A stretch of 64,000 bases of DNA, taken from assembly GCA_900073065.1 (NCBI GenBank), contig FJOG01000024.1, positions 655,048 through 719,047 of the forward strand. The letters run 5' to 3'. This stretch comes from Phialocephala subalpina (lineage: Eukaryota > Ascomycota > Leotiomycetes > Helotiales > Mollisiaceae). Each line of letters opens with the position of its first letter. The stretch's first letter is position 1. The translations under genes and the position numbers were made by a program. Below the pieces are notes generated by a model that had not been told where the DNA came from, did no database searches, and saw only the letters and a program-made list of their open reading frames with translations. Shown piece after piece: positions 24,965-36,190 of this stretch.

Positions 24965-26115
24965 TTTCTGGGAACTTTTTGTACTTGTGCGGCTAGGTCA
25001 AGATCTGGAGCGGGGTTTATGGCGGGGAGTTAGTTCTTGTTTTTTGCCTGGTATGGGATGATTGGCGTTTCCATATGAGATGATTGGGGGGTCATTTGCG
25101 GACTTGTGGGTGTATCATGGGTGGTGGTTGTAGGCAGGCAGGCATTTGAAATGGATCATTGTGGAATACTTCATTTCAACGTTCTCAATGTCCCAACCTT
25201 GCCAAGGCTTTCTGGGCCACCTTTCTCTCAAGAAACGGCACTGGCTGGCCAAGAGGGTCTGCCTAGCCCAAGTCTAGCCAGACACTGTTTGGGTTGCAGA
25301 AGGCGACGCAACGAGGAATTGGAATCATGGCAGGCCGAAGGAGCGGTATAGTACACCAGTCCCAGATGTCAAAGTGACATTGTGTTAGTTACACGAGATG
25401 CGAACCTTCTGAAGTATCACGCCCGAGTTTGGAGATATTTATGCACTGACATCTGTATGAGGATAGAATAGCGCCCTCGACTTCTAGGCGGATACTCCAC
25501 GAATGACGAGATTGTTGAGAACAACGGCTTCAATCTCCCAGCCTATCAAGGATAATCGAGGAGGGTAGGCCAGGCTGAGACACTGCATGCGGTAAAGTCT
25601 CCTAGTATTGGCCAACCATCGACATTTTCCACAGAAAGTGGGCCCCAGAAAGTCCAGGCGAGGCTGGGAGATTGAGACTGGTGCTTGAGAGGATGCTACA
25701 TGTACTGTACTATTGATAGGTACTATTTCCCGCCAAAAAGCAAAAGCATGCGGCTGGCTGACACTGCTTGACAGCACATCCAATGATTTGTGACGCGGGG
25801 AAGTGGGGGATTTGCCCGGGCAAAGAGAGAGTATGCAGCCTTGACGATTCTAGATGTCGGCGCCTTCTCTTCCTATTGGGCCAACCGCTTTGCCAATGCT
25901 GCAATGTTTCACTGCGTTGTTTCGATATCCGGCTCAGGCGAGGCTGTCTATGACGCCCCGTTTAGCATAGAAGAGACTTTGAGGGAGCCTTGCAACTTGC
26001 AGCCGTATTTATCATCCACTTCCATCTCCTCATTCTCTTCTCTTTAGCTATGTTCTTACCACACTACCTCAAACGATCAAAAGGAACACCTTCGAGTGCA
26101 TGAATCGTCGATCCA
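24965..26115. other. Intergenic, nothing recognised
   Basis: Short frames only. A 12-bp inverted pair around 25531 and 25664 (AATCTCCCAGCC) was noticed but has no clear role. Confidence 0.4.
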
Positions 26116-26734
26116 ATGGGGCGCCAGTGAGTGCAATCTCATCGCTACTGATGATTTCGAATTATTCTGAGAGCCTTTCAGCTACTCATATGATCCAGCG
26201 ACTTGCCCACATCCGGTCACCACAATCGACGGGTCCTGTGATTGCTGCGGGAGGGGAATAGAACACCTTCAGGTGCATTCCAGGTACGAAAATTCGATTA
26301 CAAGCGTCGATACAATGAACTAGTAAGTACAACAACTATTCTTGATCATTCCGAGTCACTCTTAATTTTTCAGCTACCCCAACCGGCAATGGCAAAGGGA
26401 CCCGGCGACTTGCAAGCACCCAACTACCACAATCGACGGGTCCTGTAATGACTGCGGAAGGGGATCTATGCTAGAGCGTTGTCAGCACCGCAAGCAACCG
26501 GGTGAATGTGGTTCTTGCTTTTGCGATCGACACAAGAAACTCTGGGATGAATGCTATTCCTGTGATAGAGAGCGGAATAGGGGACAAAACTTCTCTTATT
26601 GTCAGCACGGAAGGAAAGACTATTGTTCGGATTGCGAGAGGATATGGTCATATGCAGTAGCGTTGACGGCATTCACGTACTGTCGACATAGGATACATAT
26701 TAATGATTATTGCGGGACATGTCATAGGGGTTGA
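26116..26734 (+). CDS. Small Cys/His repeat protein, probably metal-binding
   Basis: Three exons (26116-26126, 26182-26322, 26374-26734) give 170 residues; phases agree and both introns are about 50 bp with GTGAGT and GTAAGT donors. The protein consists of repeated C-x-H ... C-x-x-C modules. Two near-identical units carry PATC-x-HP ... TTIDGSC-x-x-CGRG (Cys12/His14/Cys23/Cys26 and Cys63/His65/Cys74/Cys77). They are followed by shorter modules CQH...CGSC, YCQH...YCSDC and YCRH...YCGTC. The first two units are also nearly identical in DNA, including a shared stretch beginning CCACAATCGACGGG. The regular Cys/His spacing suggests zinc binding. I do not recognise a named family. The 11-nt first exon is the least certain part; the rest is supported by the repeat itself. 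Confidence 0.62.
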
Positions 26735-27135
26735 TCGACTAAGGATGAGGGTTCAGAGAGGACTTGGCTGGATTATGGAGCTTCAAAAATTCGGTGTCCT
26801 TCGAGTACCTGCTATTTTGAATCTGATCTTTTGTTTGGTTTTGGATCGTTAGCTAGATAAATACTGGAAATGTCCTCTACTAGCTACGGAGGGTGCGCAG
26901 TATATGGGAAGTTCCGTCCAGGTTAAGGCTACGGTACAGTCCTGCGCTTTTATACTTTCACTTTTTTGAATGTTCATGGTTCTATCACAAAACACGCACT
27001 CTTCATACTTTACCTACCCTTCATCATTATCTCACCTCTCTTCCTTCCTCCCCTTGCCCCAATATCTCCCCAAATTTCATTCTCCACCCAAAATCACCTC
27101 CCCGCTCTCCCCCTTCCCTCCTCCACTTTCTCAAC

Positions 27136-27432
27136 TCAGAAAAACAACGGCCAAAAAACATCTTTCCGCTCCCGCTGCCTTTCTCTCATCTCCTCATTCT
27201 CCAAACACTCCCTAAACTTCCACAGATTTTCCTCGTCCTTACAATTCCTCGTATCAAGCAGAGAATCTTTCGAATCTCCGTTCTGGTTGGGAGTGATATG
27301 GCTTGATTCCAAGTGTCTGGCTACGTCGGGGAGGGTGTAGAAGGGTTGGTAGCAGAGGAGGCATGTGAAGGTTTGCTCCGCTGTTTCGAAAGATCTTACT
27401 GTTGTTCGGAAAGGCCTTAAGGGGGGCACCAT
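27136..27432 (-). CDS. Short single C2H2 zinc-finger protein (copy 1)
   Basis: An uninterrupted frame of 98 residues carries one classical C2H2 finger: FTCLLCYQPFYTLPDVARHLESSH, i.e. C-x2-C-x12-H-x4-H. An Asp/Glu/Arg-rich segment follows, and the protein ends in KDVFWPLFF. The gene at 27873-28124 has the same plan and the same DVFWP C-terminal motif, so the two are tandem paralogues on one strand. One finger is too little for specific DNA recognition by itself, so an adaptor or protein-binding role is possible, but this is inference. No homologue is known to me by name. Confidence 0.65.
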   Translation of the reverse strand: MVPPLRPFRTTVRSFETAEQTFTCLLCYQPFYTLPDVARHLESSHITPNQNGDSKDSLLDTRNCKDEENLWKFRECLENEEMRERQRERKDVFWPLFF

Positions 27433-27872
27433 GGTGGTTCTACTTTTGATGTGTGATGGCTCGAGGTTGGTGAGGTTGAGGTTTGATGGTTGAGTAGGGA
27501 GGAAACGGAGAGTAGAAGACTAATATAGTATAAAACTACAATATAGGAACGTGATGGGTGCGAATGGATGGGAGAGATTAGTGACTTAACAAAGAAAATA
27601 TATCAAGGGATGGGAATAATAGTCGACCTTGCACGAGAAGAGAGGTGTAAGTCGTGAATCAGATGTCTCTGGGATGTGTGAAGTACTGACCGTTAACTCG
27701 CTTTTTAGTTTACATTTCATTCAACATCTAGACTCGTACTTTAAACCCTTTCCTTTCATATTATCTATCTTTCAAGAACTCTCTTAATTATCCACCCCAA
27801 TTGTCCCTTTTGGTGGCTCTATCCATCTTCGCAGCCTCCAAAGTCTCCCCTCTCTCTTCCACCAACCTCAGC

Positions 27873-28124
27873 TCAGCAAGGCGTTGGCCAAAACACATCC
27901 ACCACCGTATGCACCCTTTCCCTATATTCATCTTCCTCTGAGTCTTCCTCGTCTTCGTCATCCTCCTTGTCCTCCATATTATCGTCATCGTCTCTTCTCA
28001 GGAAGAGGGATTCGTCTGCATGACTTGAGTTGAAGTGGTGAGATAGGCCGGAAAGGGAGTAGAATAGTTGGTGGCAGACGAGACAGATGCAGGTTGGTTG
28101 GATGATAGGGATTGTGGGCGTCAT
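27873..28124 (-). CDS. Short single C2H2 zinc-finger protein (copy 2)
   Basis: This 83-residue frame contains one C2H2 finger (CICLVCHQLFYSLSGLSHHF...H), a very acidic stretch of Asp and Glu (residues about 45-65), and a terminal VDVFWPTPC. It is the tandem paralogue of the gene at 27136-27432: the finger core (C-x-x-C-x-x-x-F-Y-x-L) and the DVFWP end are shared while the middle has diverged. The intervening 440 bases show no other gene. Expression and full length are unknown. Confidence 0.62.
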   Translation of the reverse strand: MTPTIPIIQPTCICLVCHQLFYSLSGLSHHFNSSHADESLFLRRDDDDNMEDKEDDEDEEDSEEDEYRERVHTVVDVFWPTPC

Positions 28125-28834
28125 TTCTTTCGTTGCTTGTGTCTTGATGTTCGAATGCTGAATTGTATTTTTTCTTTTGGTGTGTGTTGGGATGATGGAT
28201 TCGAGGTCGACGTTATATGGTGATCAGGGTGCCGAGTTGATTGCCGAGTTGATATAGACGTGCATGGCAAATGATGAGTGTAAATGGCTAAGGCGAGGAG
28301 AGATCTGTGACTTGACGAGGTTCGTAAGGAGGATGAGTCCGAATTGAAATGGGGATGATTTGTGATATTGAACGGAAAGAGAGATGTGTTTCTGGATCAG
28401 ATGTTGGAAGTATTGAAGTCCTTGACTTAATACTTCTAACACGTTTTTCCATGCAATATTCGGGATCCCGAAGACCGTACTTGAACACAACATTGAAAGA
28501 AACAAAAGAATAAAGGATATGAACAGAGGAAATACTCCGTATGTCAAAGTCCATTGCGAAACCAAACTACGCCGGTTCCCATCCAGTACCCAGAACTTAA
28601 AACCTAAGAAACCCAAGTCATTTTCCCAATGCAATTTCGTCACTTCATCATCTCATTACCCCTTAAACCGCCTCACATACATCAATCTTCACCTCCTCAA
28701 CAACATTGACCTACGCCGCAAACCTCATTTTTTTGGCCATAATAGCCTTTTGCTGGGCTTCAAGTATAAGGGGAACTTGAGATAGTTTTTAGGATGAAAG
28801 CACTTAGCAAGGAAGCTTGAAGACGCAGGGTAAC
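28125..28834. other. Intergenic spacer
   Basis: It lies upstream of the second zinc-finger gene. Frames at 28224-28643 and 28519-28785 have no recognisable content. Confidence 0.4.
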
Positions 28835-28866
28835 AAGCCTAGGGTCAAAAGTCTATGCTTTATAAG
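28835..28866 (+). repeat. Left terminal inverted repeat
   Basis: This end contains GGGTCAAAAGTCTATG and matches the reverse complement of 30057-30088 with two to three C/T mismatches. Confidence 0.75.
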
Positions 28867-30056
28867 GTATCACGACTATAATAACTCAATTTAATTAAGA
28901 GTAAACTATTTATAGCGCTCTACTAATATATGAACCCAATACTCCTACTTATTAATTAACTTATTAATTTATTTTTGTGGGATTTTATTTTATTTCTCTA
29001 ATATAAACTAATATATTTTATCTTTAGTAATAAATTATTTGCGCCGCTAATAAAACGTTTACTTAATTTACTTTTAATACTTTTTAATAAAATTTATATT
29101 AAAGCTTATAAAAAAATAAAACATTAAAATAATATTATATTTTATTTAATATTACGCGTAATAATTATAAATAAACTTATAATTATAAATTAAATTATAA
29201 TTTTTTATAAATAAAAGTTTTAAATTAAAAGTATAAATATAAATCTTAAAATCCTTTAAAATAAACTTAATATAAGGAATAAGAATTTACGATAAATAAT
29301 CTTTTTATATAAAAGCTTTTTTCTTATTAAACCCTTTGAGAAATACTAAAAAACTTTTATAATTATATTTAATTGCTTTTTAAATATTTATAAATATAAT
29401 ATTGCCGCGATAAAATTAATATTAAATATAAATATTATAAAATTATTCGCAAAAATTCCGAGTAATTTTTTATTTAATTATTTTTTTTATTTATTAAAAA
29501 TATAATTTTATTAAATTATAAAATTATTTTTTATTTATATTTTTTTCTTTAAAAAATATATTTAAATTTTTAAATTATTCGATTATTTACTTAGAATAAT
29601 ATAAAGTAAAACTTTTAATATATTATATATTTAAAGTAATTAATTTCCTTTAATTAGTATTTAAACGTTTAAATATTATATTTTAAATATAATTTATTAT
29701 AAAAATATTAATAATTAAAAATTTAATACTTTTAAAAAGAATTAACGTAAGTAATAATCTAGCGTACTTATAGCTTATTTAGTATTCGAGGTTAATTAAT
29801 GCGAATAAACCGGGCGCGCTTTAATGCCTTATAATAAAATATTTTAAGGATCAAAAAATAATTAAGTTTATAATACGCTTTTAGCTTTGAAATTAGGATA
29901 ACAGCAAATTTTATAAGCTAATATATCGCCTCCTTATATTTTATAAGGATTTCGAAACTTAAAAGATACTTTAGATTAAGTAACGTAATAGCTATAATTA
30001 TTAAAAAGATTAATGCGTTTAAATTTGAGGTTATTATAATTTGCTCGCTAAAGTAG

Positions 30057-30088
30057 CCTATAAAACATAGACTTTTGACCCCAGGCTT
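30057..30088 (-). repeat. Right terminal inverted repeat
   Basis: Reverse-complement partner of 28835-28866; CATAGACTTTTGACCC is shared. Confidence 0.75.
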
Positions 30089-30973
30089 ATAAAGAGGGAT
30101 GATGATTATATGATTGCGGTATAGCATTAGGATAGCGCTTCTTTAGTATATATATTAACCATAGCATGAGGGTGAAAGGTATCAAACGTGCTTGACTTGG
30201 AGCTCAATATACAAGCGGTGCAAGTTACATTCATGTCCGAAGTCCTTCCTTGACTTTCAAGCACAAAGTTCACTCCAGAGCTTCAAACACGCATTTCATT
30301 GACACATGAATCATTATTCACCCCAACATTTATCCCGTCTGTCACACTCACTTTCCTCTCCTCATCCATACAAATCGATAGGATTTCGCCACAACCTTCA
30401 TCACGTTCTCAAAATTGCTTCTTCGGAGCTGCCCGTCCCACCAAGACGGGGTGGAGGGGTCTAGATTGGAAAGTGGGGGAGTTGGCAAGGGAGCTTCACC
30501 CAATCAAATCCCCTATACACCCACAATGCACCCTCGCCTAAAAATCTCTGGGTTTGCTTTTTCTGCCCCGCTGCGAACCCTGCCACCGCCCATAAAGTCA
30601 GGTCGTCGCAAACTCCCACTTCTTCTCTTCCACAACTCGACACCTTCTGTTACACCAGATCACAAGCATTGATACTGATTCCGGTCGGTAGTCAATGCCA
30701 TACAGATTGTTATAATTCTACCAGTGAGCGACTTGAAGTCTTTGCGCTCGCTGTCTTTTTTGGGGACGAAGAAAGACTTCACGACGGGTTTAGTGCGATA
30801 AATTCCAAGATACCCTAATTTTTTACTTTGCGACATCATTCACGACGGCGAATTCGAAAGAGGAGAGAGATCCGCTTCTTGTATATACTTCAGACGACGA
30901 GGACAATCACGCATCCTCATCCTCATCCTCATCCGATATAATTGGACAAACGGGCAAGGGAAAAGAGAGAGAG
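30089..30973. other. Promoter region of the SLC35F-type gene
   Basis: No gene was recognised. A short CATCCT microsatellite (about four units, 30912-30934) lies just upstream of the start codon, in the probable 5' leader. Confidence 0.45.
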
Positions 30974-32301
30974 ATGGCAGACAAAGAGCTCGGGACGAAG
31001 ACAGTGGTTGTGGCAGAGAGGGGAGTGAATGGAGAAAGCTACCGCAAGAGCAGTGACGGATTGGAGATCTCTGGAAACGGTAGTGGGAGGATGGAGATGG
31101 GTCAGAGGCAAGGTGGTGGGGTTGGGAATGGAGAGGAGGTCGATCCTGAGCTTTTGGAGCATGCGATCCAGGTTCTTGAGATGAAGAATAGGAAGTGGTA
31201 TGCGTATTTGACGACGAGGGATTTTTGGTTTGTTCTGCTCCTGGGGTGAGTACTCGACTTTTCGATATGATACGTGCAGTATGCTAACATTCGAACAGAC
31301 AAGTCCTAGCCCTCTGCATCACAGCAACAAATACCTTCTCCACCCTCCTCGTTAACAAAGGAACCTCCATCCCCGCCTTCCAAACCCTCTTCAACTACAT
31401 TGTCCTCACGGTCATCTACACCACCTACACAATCTACAGATACGGGTTCAAGAAGTACTTCAAGCTCCTGCTGGTCGATGGTTGGAAATACATAATCCTC
31501 TCATTCATGGATGTTGAAGGAAACTATTTCACCGTCCTCGCATACCGATATACGAACCTGCTCTCCGCCCAACTCCTCAATTTCTGGTCTATCATTTGCG
31601 TTGTGATCGTGAGCTTTACATTGCTGAGAGTCCGCTACAAATGGGCCCAAATCGCCGGCATCCTAATCTGCTGCGGTGGAATGGGCATCCTCCTAGCATC
31701 AGACCACATCACCGGTTCCAACGGCGGTGACCCACCCACTATGCTCAAAGGCGATCTTTTCGGTCTTGCAGGAGCAACTTTCTACGGCCTCTCAAACGTT
31801 TTCGAAGAATGGTTCGTCAGCAAGCGACCAGCGTGGGAGGTTCTCGGTATGCTAGGACTCTTCGGCATCATCATCAACGGTATAACAGCCGCGATCTTCG
31901 ATCGAGCTTCTTTCCAATCCGCAACCTGGGATGGCCAAGTAGGAGGTTACATTGTCGGTTACACTCTCGCTCTTACGATCTTCTATTCTCTCGCACCGAT
32001 CATTCTGAGAATGGCATCTGCGGCGTTCTTTGATATTTCGCTTCTTACGGGAAATTTCTGGGGTGTCATTATCGGGATCAAGGTGTTCGGATATACGATT
32101 TACTACTTGTATCCGATTGCATTCGTCCTTATTATTCTAGGACTGGTGGCGTACTTTTTGGCTGGTAGCATGCTTGGAGATAGCAAGAAGCCATGGCTCG
32201 GCAAGAACCAAGAGGATGGGCACGCTGGATTTGGAACCGCAAAGCTTAAGGCTATCAACGAAGCCAGACGAGAGGGTTTGGTTGGCGAGTCCAGGGCATA
32301 G
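30974..32301 (+). CDS. SLC35F1/F2-like solute carrier (DMT superfamily)
   Basis: Exons 30974-31245 and 31299-32301 give 424 residues. A hydrophilic N-terminus of about 80 residues is followed by about ten transmembrane helices. Family signs are NTFSTLLVNKGTSIPAFQTL in the first helices, FMDVEGNYFTVLAYRYT, SAQLLNFWSIICVVIVSF, and the second repeat GDLFGLAGATFYGLSNVFEE. This places it in the SLC35F1/F2/F6 (DUF914) branch of the drug/metabolite transporter superfamily, probably in an internal membrane. Substrates in fungi are unknown. The C-terminal tail is hydrophilic (KKPWLGKNQEDG). The 53-bp intron has GTGAGT and AACAG borders. The call is firm at family level. Confidence 0.92.
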
Positions 32302-32718
32302 GGAATTTTAATTTGGTCCATGTGGAGAGTCGGGGCAGAGTAGGAAGTGGAGTGAGGAGCTAAACAGATGGCGGTCGGGTAGGAATGTCTTGCAGTTGCA
32401 ATATATCGAATGAATATCCTTTGAGATTTCAGTCTTCAAGATATCAGTCCAACATCGAGCTTTGTGTGCCAGTTTTCATCATTGTCAGATTCACGTTTGA
32501 GTATCTCGTACCAGAATGTCACAACCTCGCTCAGAGCACCTGACTCCCCAGTGGGATTCTATTTTGTCCTTATACTTGGTATGATTTCAGCTATGGATAT
32601 CTTACCAAAGTTCTGAAATGTCGTACCGAATTCGAACAGGATAACTACAGCCTTCTTGATGCCCCAACTTCTGCGGTTACTTTTCAGATGGGTTTTGCAG
32701 AGACGCACGACTCGCCGT

Positions 32719-32786
32719 ATTTCAGGGAATGAGAGCCTAGAAGTTTAGCGAGTAGTGCCCTGAATCTGGGGCTTAAGTCGCTAAAT
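32719..32786 (+). repeat. Direct repeat copy A
   Basis: It shares TTTCAGGGA, then GCCTA-A, TAGTGCC and GTCGCTAAAT in order with copy B at 33579-33647, about 860 bp away. It ends at GTCGCTAAAT in both copies. Origin unknown. Confidence 0.5.
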
Positions 32787-32823
32787 TATAGCGTCCAATG
32801 CCTAAAACTCGTCCTCCCCCTTT

Positions 32824-32866
32824 GAAAAAAGCGGAGGAAAAAAGAAAAGAAAAGAAAAAAGAAAGC
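32824..32866 (+). repeat. Polypurine (A/G) tract
   Basis: About 40 bases are almost purely A and G, with AAAAG-type repeats. No gene function is implied. Confidence 0.6.
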
Positions 32867-32989
32867 CTTTTTCTAAGGGGGAGGATGAGAATATAAGGAG
32901 GTACGAGGGGCAAGAAGGTTTGTGAGAGGAGGGAGATGGAGTGGTTTAGTGGAGCCAGAAGACATATCTGGTTCTCGTGAGAGTGGTCG

Positions 32990-33056
32990 TTGTGAAGTTG
33001 TGAAGTTGTGAAGTTGTGGAGTTGTGAAGTTGTGGAGTTGTGAAGTTGTGGAGTTG
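32990..33056 (+). repeat. Minisatellite, about 8-9 bp unit
   Basis: Seven to eight tandem copies of TTGTGAAG / TTGTGGAG precede a 20-base assembly gap. The alternation of GAAG and GGAG units suggests a higher-order pair. Confidence 0.8.
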
Positions 33057-33087
33057 TTCTTGGTAGCAGGTGTGGACGCTCACACAT

Positions 33088-33107
33088 NNNNNNNNNNNNN
33101 NNNNNNN
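33088..33107. other. Assembly gap (20 N)
   Basis: A run of N directly after the minisatellite; the true gap length is unknown. Confidence 0.98.
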
Positions 33108-35137
33108 GCCACTCCGCGAGCAGCATCGAAGCTAGTACCACCAAAACGTGCCGAGAAGCACTTTATTTTTCAGACATCCGTTCGACAATATCTTCTCGAA
33201 TCATATCTCCTGCTTTGCAAGCTCTCCAATGCAGTTCGACGGTTTCGTTGACAGAGACTCGGTACTGCAGCCTAGACTCAACGCCAGCGATCACATCACC
33301 ACAAAGTCCTAGTGCGTAATATTTTTTTCATAGAAACATTCTATGAGGCTTCAGGATGCTCGAGGAGTAGATTCATGCTCGTCACCTTCGTTTTCGTCAA
33401 GAGTTTAGGCGTCGTGTTCTTGCTCAAGGCAGTCAGTTGACCCTACTTCAAGGTCTCGGCAAACCACCCAATGCAAGCTCATTTTCTTGCATTTGGCATT
33501 TTATATTGCTTTTAAGCTTGATTTTTGACTGGATTTCTGTTGCGGGTGAGGGTTGACGCTGATGTTCGTGATGCGCTGCATTTCAGGGAGCGGGTGCCTA
33601 AAACTTTATTGATTAGTGCCATGTAACTGAAGCGAAGGTCGCTAAATACAGTGAGCAAAGCCTGTAGCTCACTCTATAGCTGGAGAGCATGGACAAGAGG
33701 TAAACTCTCCAACATGCAAACTTAACTTAAAGCAAATCTCTTTCAAGCATTTCAGTAGTATTTGAGTGACATCAAGATTCGAAGCATTAATTGAGATTCT
33801 ATCGCTGTAATTTCTAGGTCCCTTTAAAACAGACCCCTCCTCCAGCTCAGCCAGATCAACCTACTCGATCTCTACGTTTATCTCTACCCACAAGGAGCCC
33901 GTCCTGTGGCTTATAATAAACATATTCTCACACTCATATTCTGTCCCCACTCTTGAGCACAAGGAAACAGTTCACTGACTTATTTTCGCAAGTTTACCTT
34001 TGATAGATCTGAAAGTTGCATGGCTATTATCGTCAAATGATTGTCTGCTGTCAATTTGTTTACTTTCAAGAATAGTGGAACGCTTCCAGACGCTTGAAGT
34101 CTGGAAAAGCGAGAGCTGGCGCAGCTTCTTCTTTAGAAATTCCCAGGCTTTGTGAAACGTCGTATCAGATCTGGAAATGTCGCCACGAGCCACGAGCTTC
34201 ACCTTTGGTGCCTTTTGCTTCTCCTTTTGTTTCGGTTGGTAGTTGAAGGCTAGATTGCTGCTGCGTTCACTGATCCATTTATCTACTTAGATTCATCTTT
34301 ACGTACTTCTCAAGATGCGTGGCTGCTTTGATATCTCCCACCTTGAGTATAAAATACGAATGCAGGACTGCTTTTCTGGATACGGGGAGAGTTACTCATA
34401 TTCATCGGTTGGGGGTGCCCGGCCAAATTGTGCTGTTCTAGGAGGGAGACCAACCGTCTCTTTCATTTGCTTGCAGCTCGGTCTCCGATTTTGTCTTGCT
34501 ACCTATCATCAAGAAAAGGTAGGCGGTCGTTTGATGCTGCGTCTTGGCTGCAGCGATCGAGGTTGACTGTCCATCCTCGATTTCTTATTCAAGCACGTTT
34601 ACTCGGCCTTCGTCACTTCACATTCGTATCGAAAGCTACAGTTACCTAAGTGAATGATGTTGCGTGTATCCATTTCAGGGGCGAGGCGGGGGAGAAGGCG
34701 AGTTGGAAGCTTGAGCTAATCGAGAGGCTCTTGGCGGGGTCGGTCGCCATGAGATTGGTGCTCTTGAAGAGATTGATCGTGGAATGAAGATCTGACATTA
34801 CTTTGGAATTGAAGTTGGAGGATATCATGGCCGAGGGCGACCTGTCAGTGTTTGTTTAGGATACTAAAGCCATCGACAAACAAAGAAGTTCAAGGGCAGA
34901 ACCGCAAAGCTGTTTCCAGATGGGACCCGAAGCTTACTTAGCTTCTCGGTTTAGATATTACTCAAAAGTGCAAATACTGATTTGAATTATTGTTGCTCCC
35001 ACTGAGGTTAAAACGTAACAGGAAGTCATAGCTTTCAAGTGATGCAATTTCTCTAATCTCCCTCGATCGCCTTGTGAAACCAAACCGAAAGGCACAGTTT
35101 CCTCCTGCTTTTAGCAAACGTAACGCACATCCCTAAC
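33108..35137. other. Gene-poor region
   Basis: No supported gene. It contains direct repeat copy B near its start. Open frames at 33972-34202 and 34315-34649 have no domain or splice support. Confidence 0.4.
33579..33647 (+). repeat. Direct repeat copy B
   Basis: Partner of 32719-32786 with the ordered matches TTTCAGGGA, GCCTA-A, TAGTGCC and GTCGCTAAAT. Confidence 0.5.
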
Positions 35138-36190
35138 TCATAATTCCTCCTTATAACCTGTGTGCTCATCCTCTTTCTCCGTACCTACAGTAACAACGGG
35201 AATAGCAAAAGTCTCCACTGGCTCTCCAAAAGTAACCACAGTCGAAGCTGTAAGAACCATCGACATGACGTCCGAAAGCGGAATGTAAGTATCCGTAACC
35301 ACCGTAGCAGGCGTGAAAGATACTGTTGTTGACCATCCTGCTGTTAGAATTGGTATCGCTTCAAGAATTTTGGATGATGAGGCCGAACTTGTATTCCGGG
35401 GAGCCGGCTTCGCACGGCGTGTTGACTCGGAGCTTGGGGCTTCGACGACTGTCGACGCCTCAGATGTTGGTACTGCCGAGAGCTCTGAATATGACAGTGT
35501 CGATTCAGGGAAAGTAGAGGACGGCTCTGAGAAACTTTCTGTGGCAGTGAACAGTGACAATGTCAAGACTGGAGTTGCGGACACCACCACGGTCGAGGCC
35601 GGCGTGGCAGACCAATATGGTTCCGTCTCATATCCAGTCACTTGCTCAAGTACCACACTCCCAAGTCCCAGACTATTCTTCCACCTGCCGAACTGCCCAA
35701 TCAGAGGATCGAGAAAGAACCCGTATACGATCAATCCGACAACAGCAGCCAGAAATGTCAATCTTGGGTATATAGGGAGGTTATTCACAGACGTGAAGAT
35801 CAGAACTGTGAGCCTCCAAATAAATCTCAGGATCAAAAGGATGAACCTGAACAACATCTCCAGATAGATCTTGATGACTTGGAACGTAGTGTGTAGTTTG
35901 CGACCTGTTCTGTCCTGGTATGCCTCGAAAATCGACTCCGATTCTAACGTCGAGGGGGCGGTAGGAATCGGGAGGTACGAGTTCGTGCTAGCTTCAGAAT
36001 CAGTTTCTGTGAACACTATTGGATTTGGGTTGATTTTGATGTTGGGATTGGAGGTGTAGGGATTTGTGCCTGGCTCGGAATCGGTTTCTATGACGACTGT
36101 GGGGTTGAGGTTGATTTTTCGCACGGGTGGAGGAGTGTGTTGTGCCATGATGACTACGTCCTCGTCTTTGAAATTGAAAATAGTGGACAT
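35138..36190 (-). CDS. Putative membrane protein with Ser/Thr-rich C-terminal domain
   Basis: An uninterrupted frame extends from 36385; I prefer the start at 36190 (350 residues) or the internal Met at 36148 (MAQHTPPPVRK). Two related N-terminal phrases with ETDSE (VVIETDSEPGTN and IVFTETDSEASTN) form an internal repeat. Then come hydrophobic segments LEMLFRFILLILRFIWRLTVLIF and LTFLAAVVGLIVYGFFL, probably membrane-spanning. The remaining half is rich in Ser, Thr, Val and Pro with few charges, as in glycosylated surface proteins, and ends in an acidic EKEDEHTGYKEEL. No family is recognised. The long open frame and biased composition support a real gene, but expression is unproven. Confidence 0.65.
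   Translation of the reverse strand: MSTIFNFKDEDVVIMAQHTPPPVRKINLNPTVVIETDSEPGTNPYTSNPNIKINPNPIVFTETDSEASTNSYLPIPTAPSTLESESIFEAYQDRTGRKLHTTFQVIKIYLEMLFRFILLILRFIWRLTVLIFTSVNNLPIYPRLTFLAAVVGLIVYGFFLDPLIGQFGRWKNSLGLGSVVLEQVTGYETEPYWSATPASTVVVSATPVLTLSLFTATESFSEPSSTFPESTLSYSELSAVPTSEASTVVEAPSSESTRRAKPAPRNTSSASSSKILEAIPILTAGWSTTVSFTPATVVTDTYIPLSDVMSMVLTASTVVTFGEPVETFAIPVVTVGTEKEDEHTGYKEEL

Larger units (their letters stand above)
28835..30088. mobile_element. AT-rich element with terminal inverted repeats
   Basis: About 1.25 kb of extremely AT-rich sequence begins and ends abruptly with an imperfect inverted repeat of about 31 bp. The left end contains GGGTCAAAAGTCTATG (within 28835-28866) and the right end its reverse complement (within 30057-30088). 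Differences between the ends are C/T-type. The interior has no usable reading frame and is saturated with TA, as expected after repeat-induced point mutation. It is best read as a dead DNA transposon of unknown superfamily. A target duplication could not be defined with certainty. Confidence 0.65.

Noticed and set aside
25531..25675. 12-bp inverted repeat as a transposon end
   Set aside because: Too short, no target duplication and no AT-rich or coding interior.
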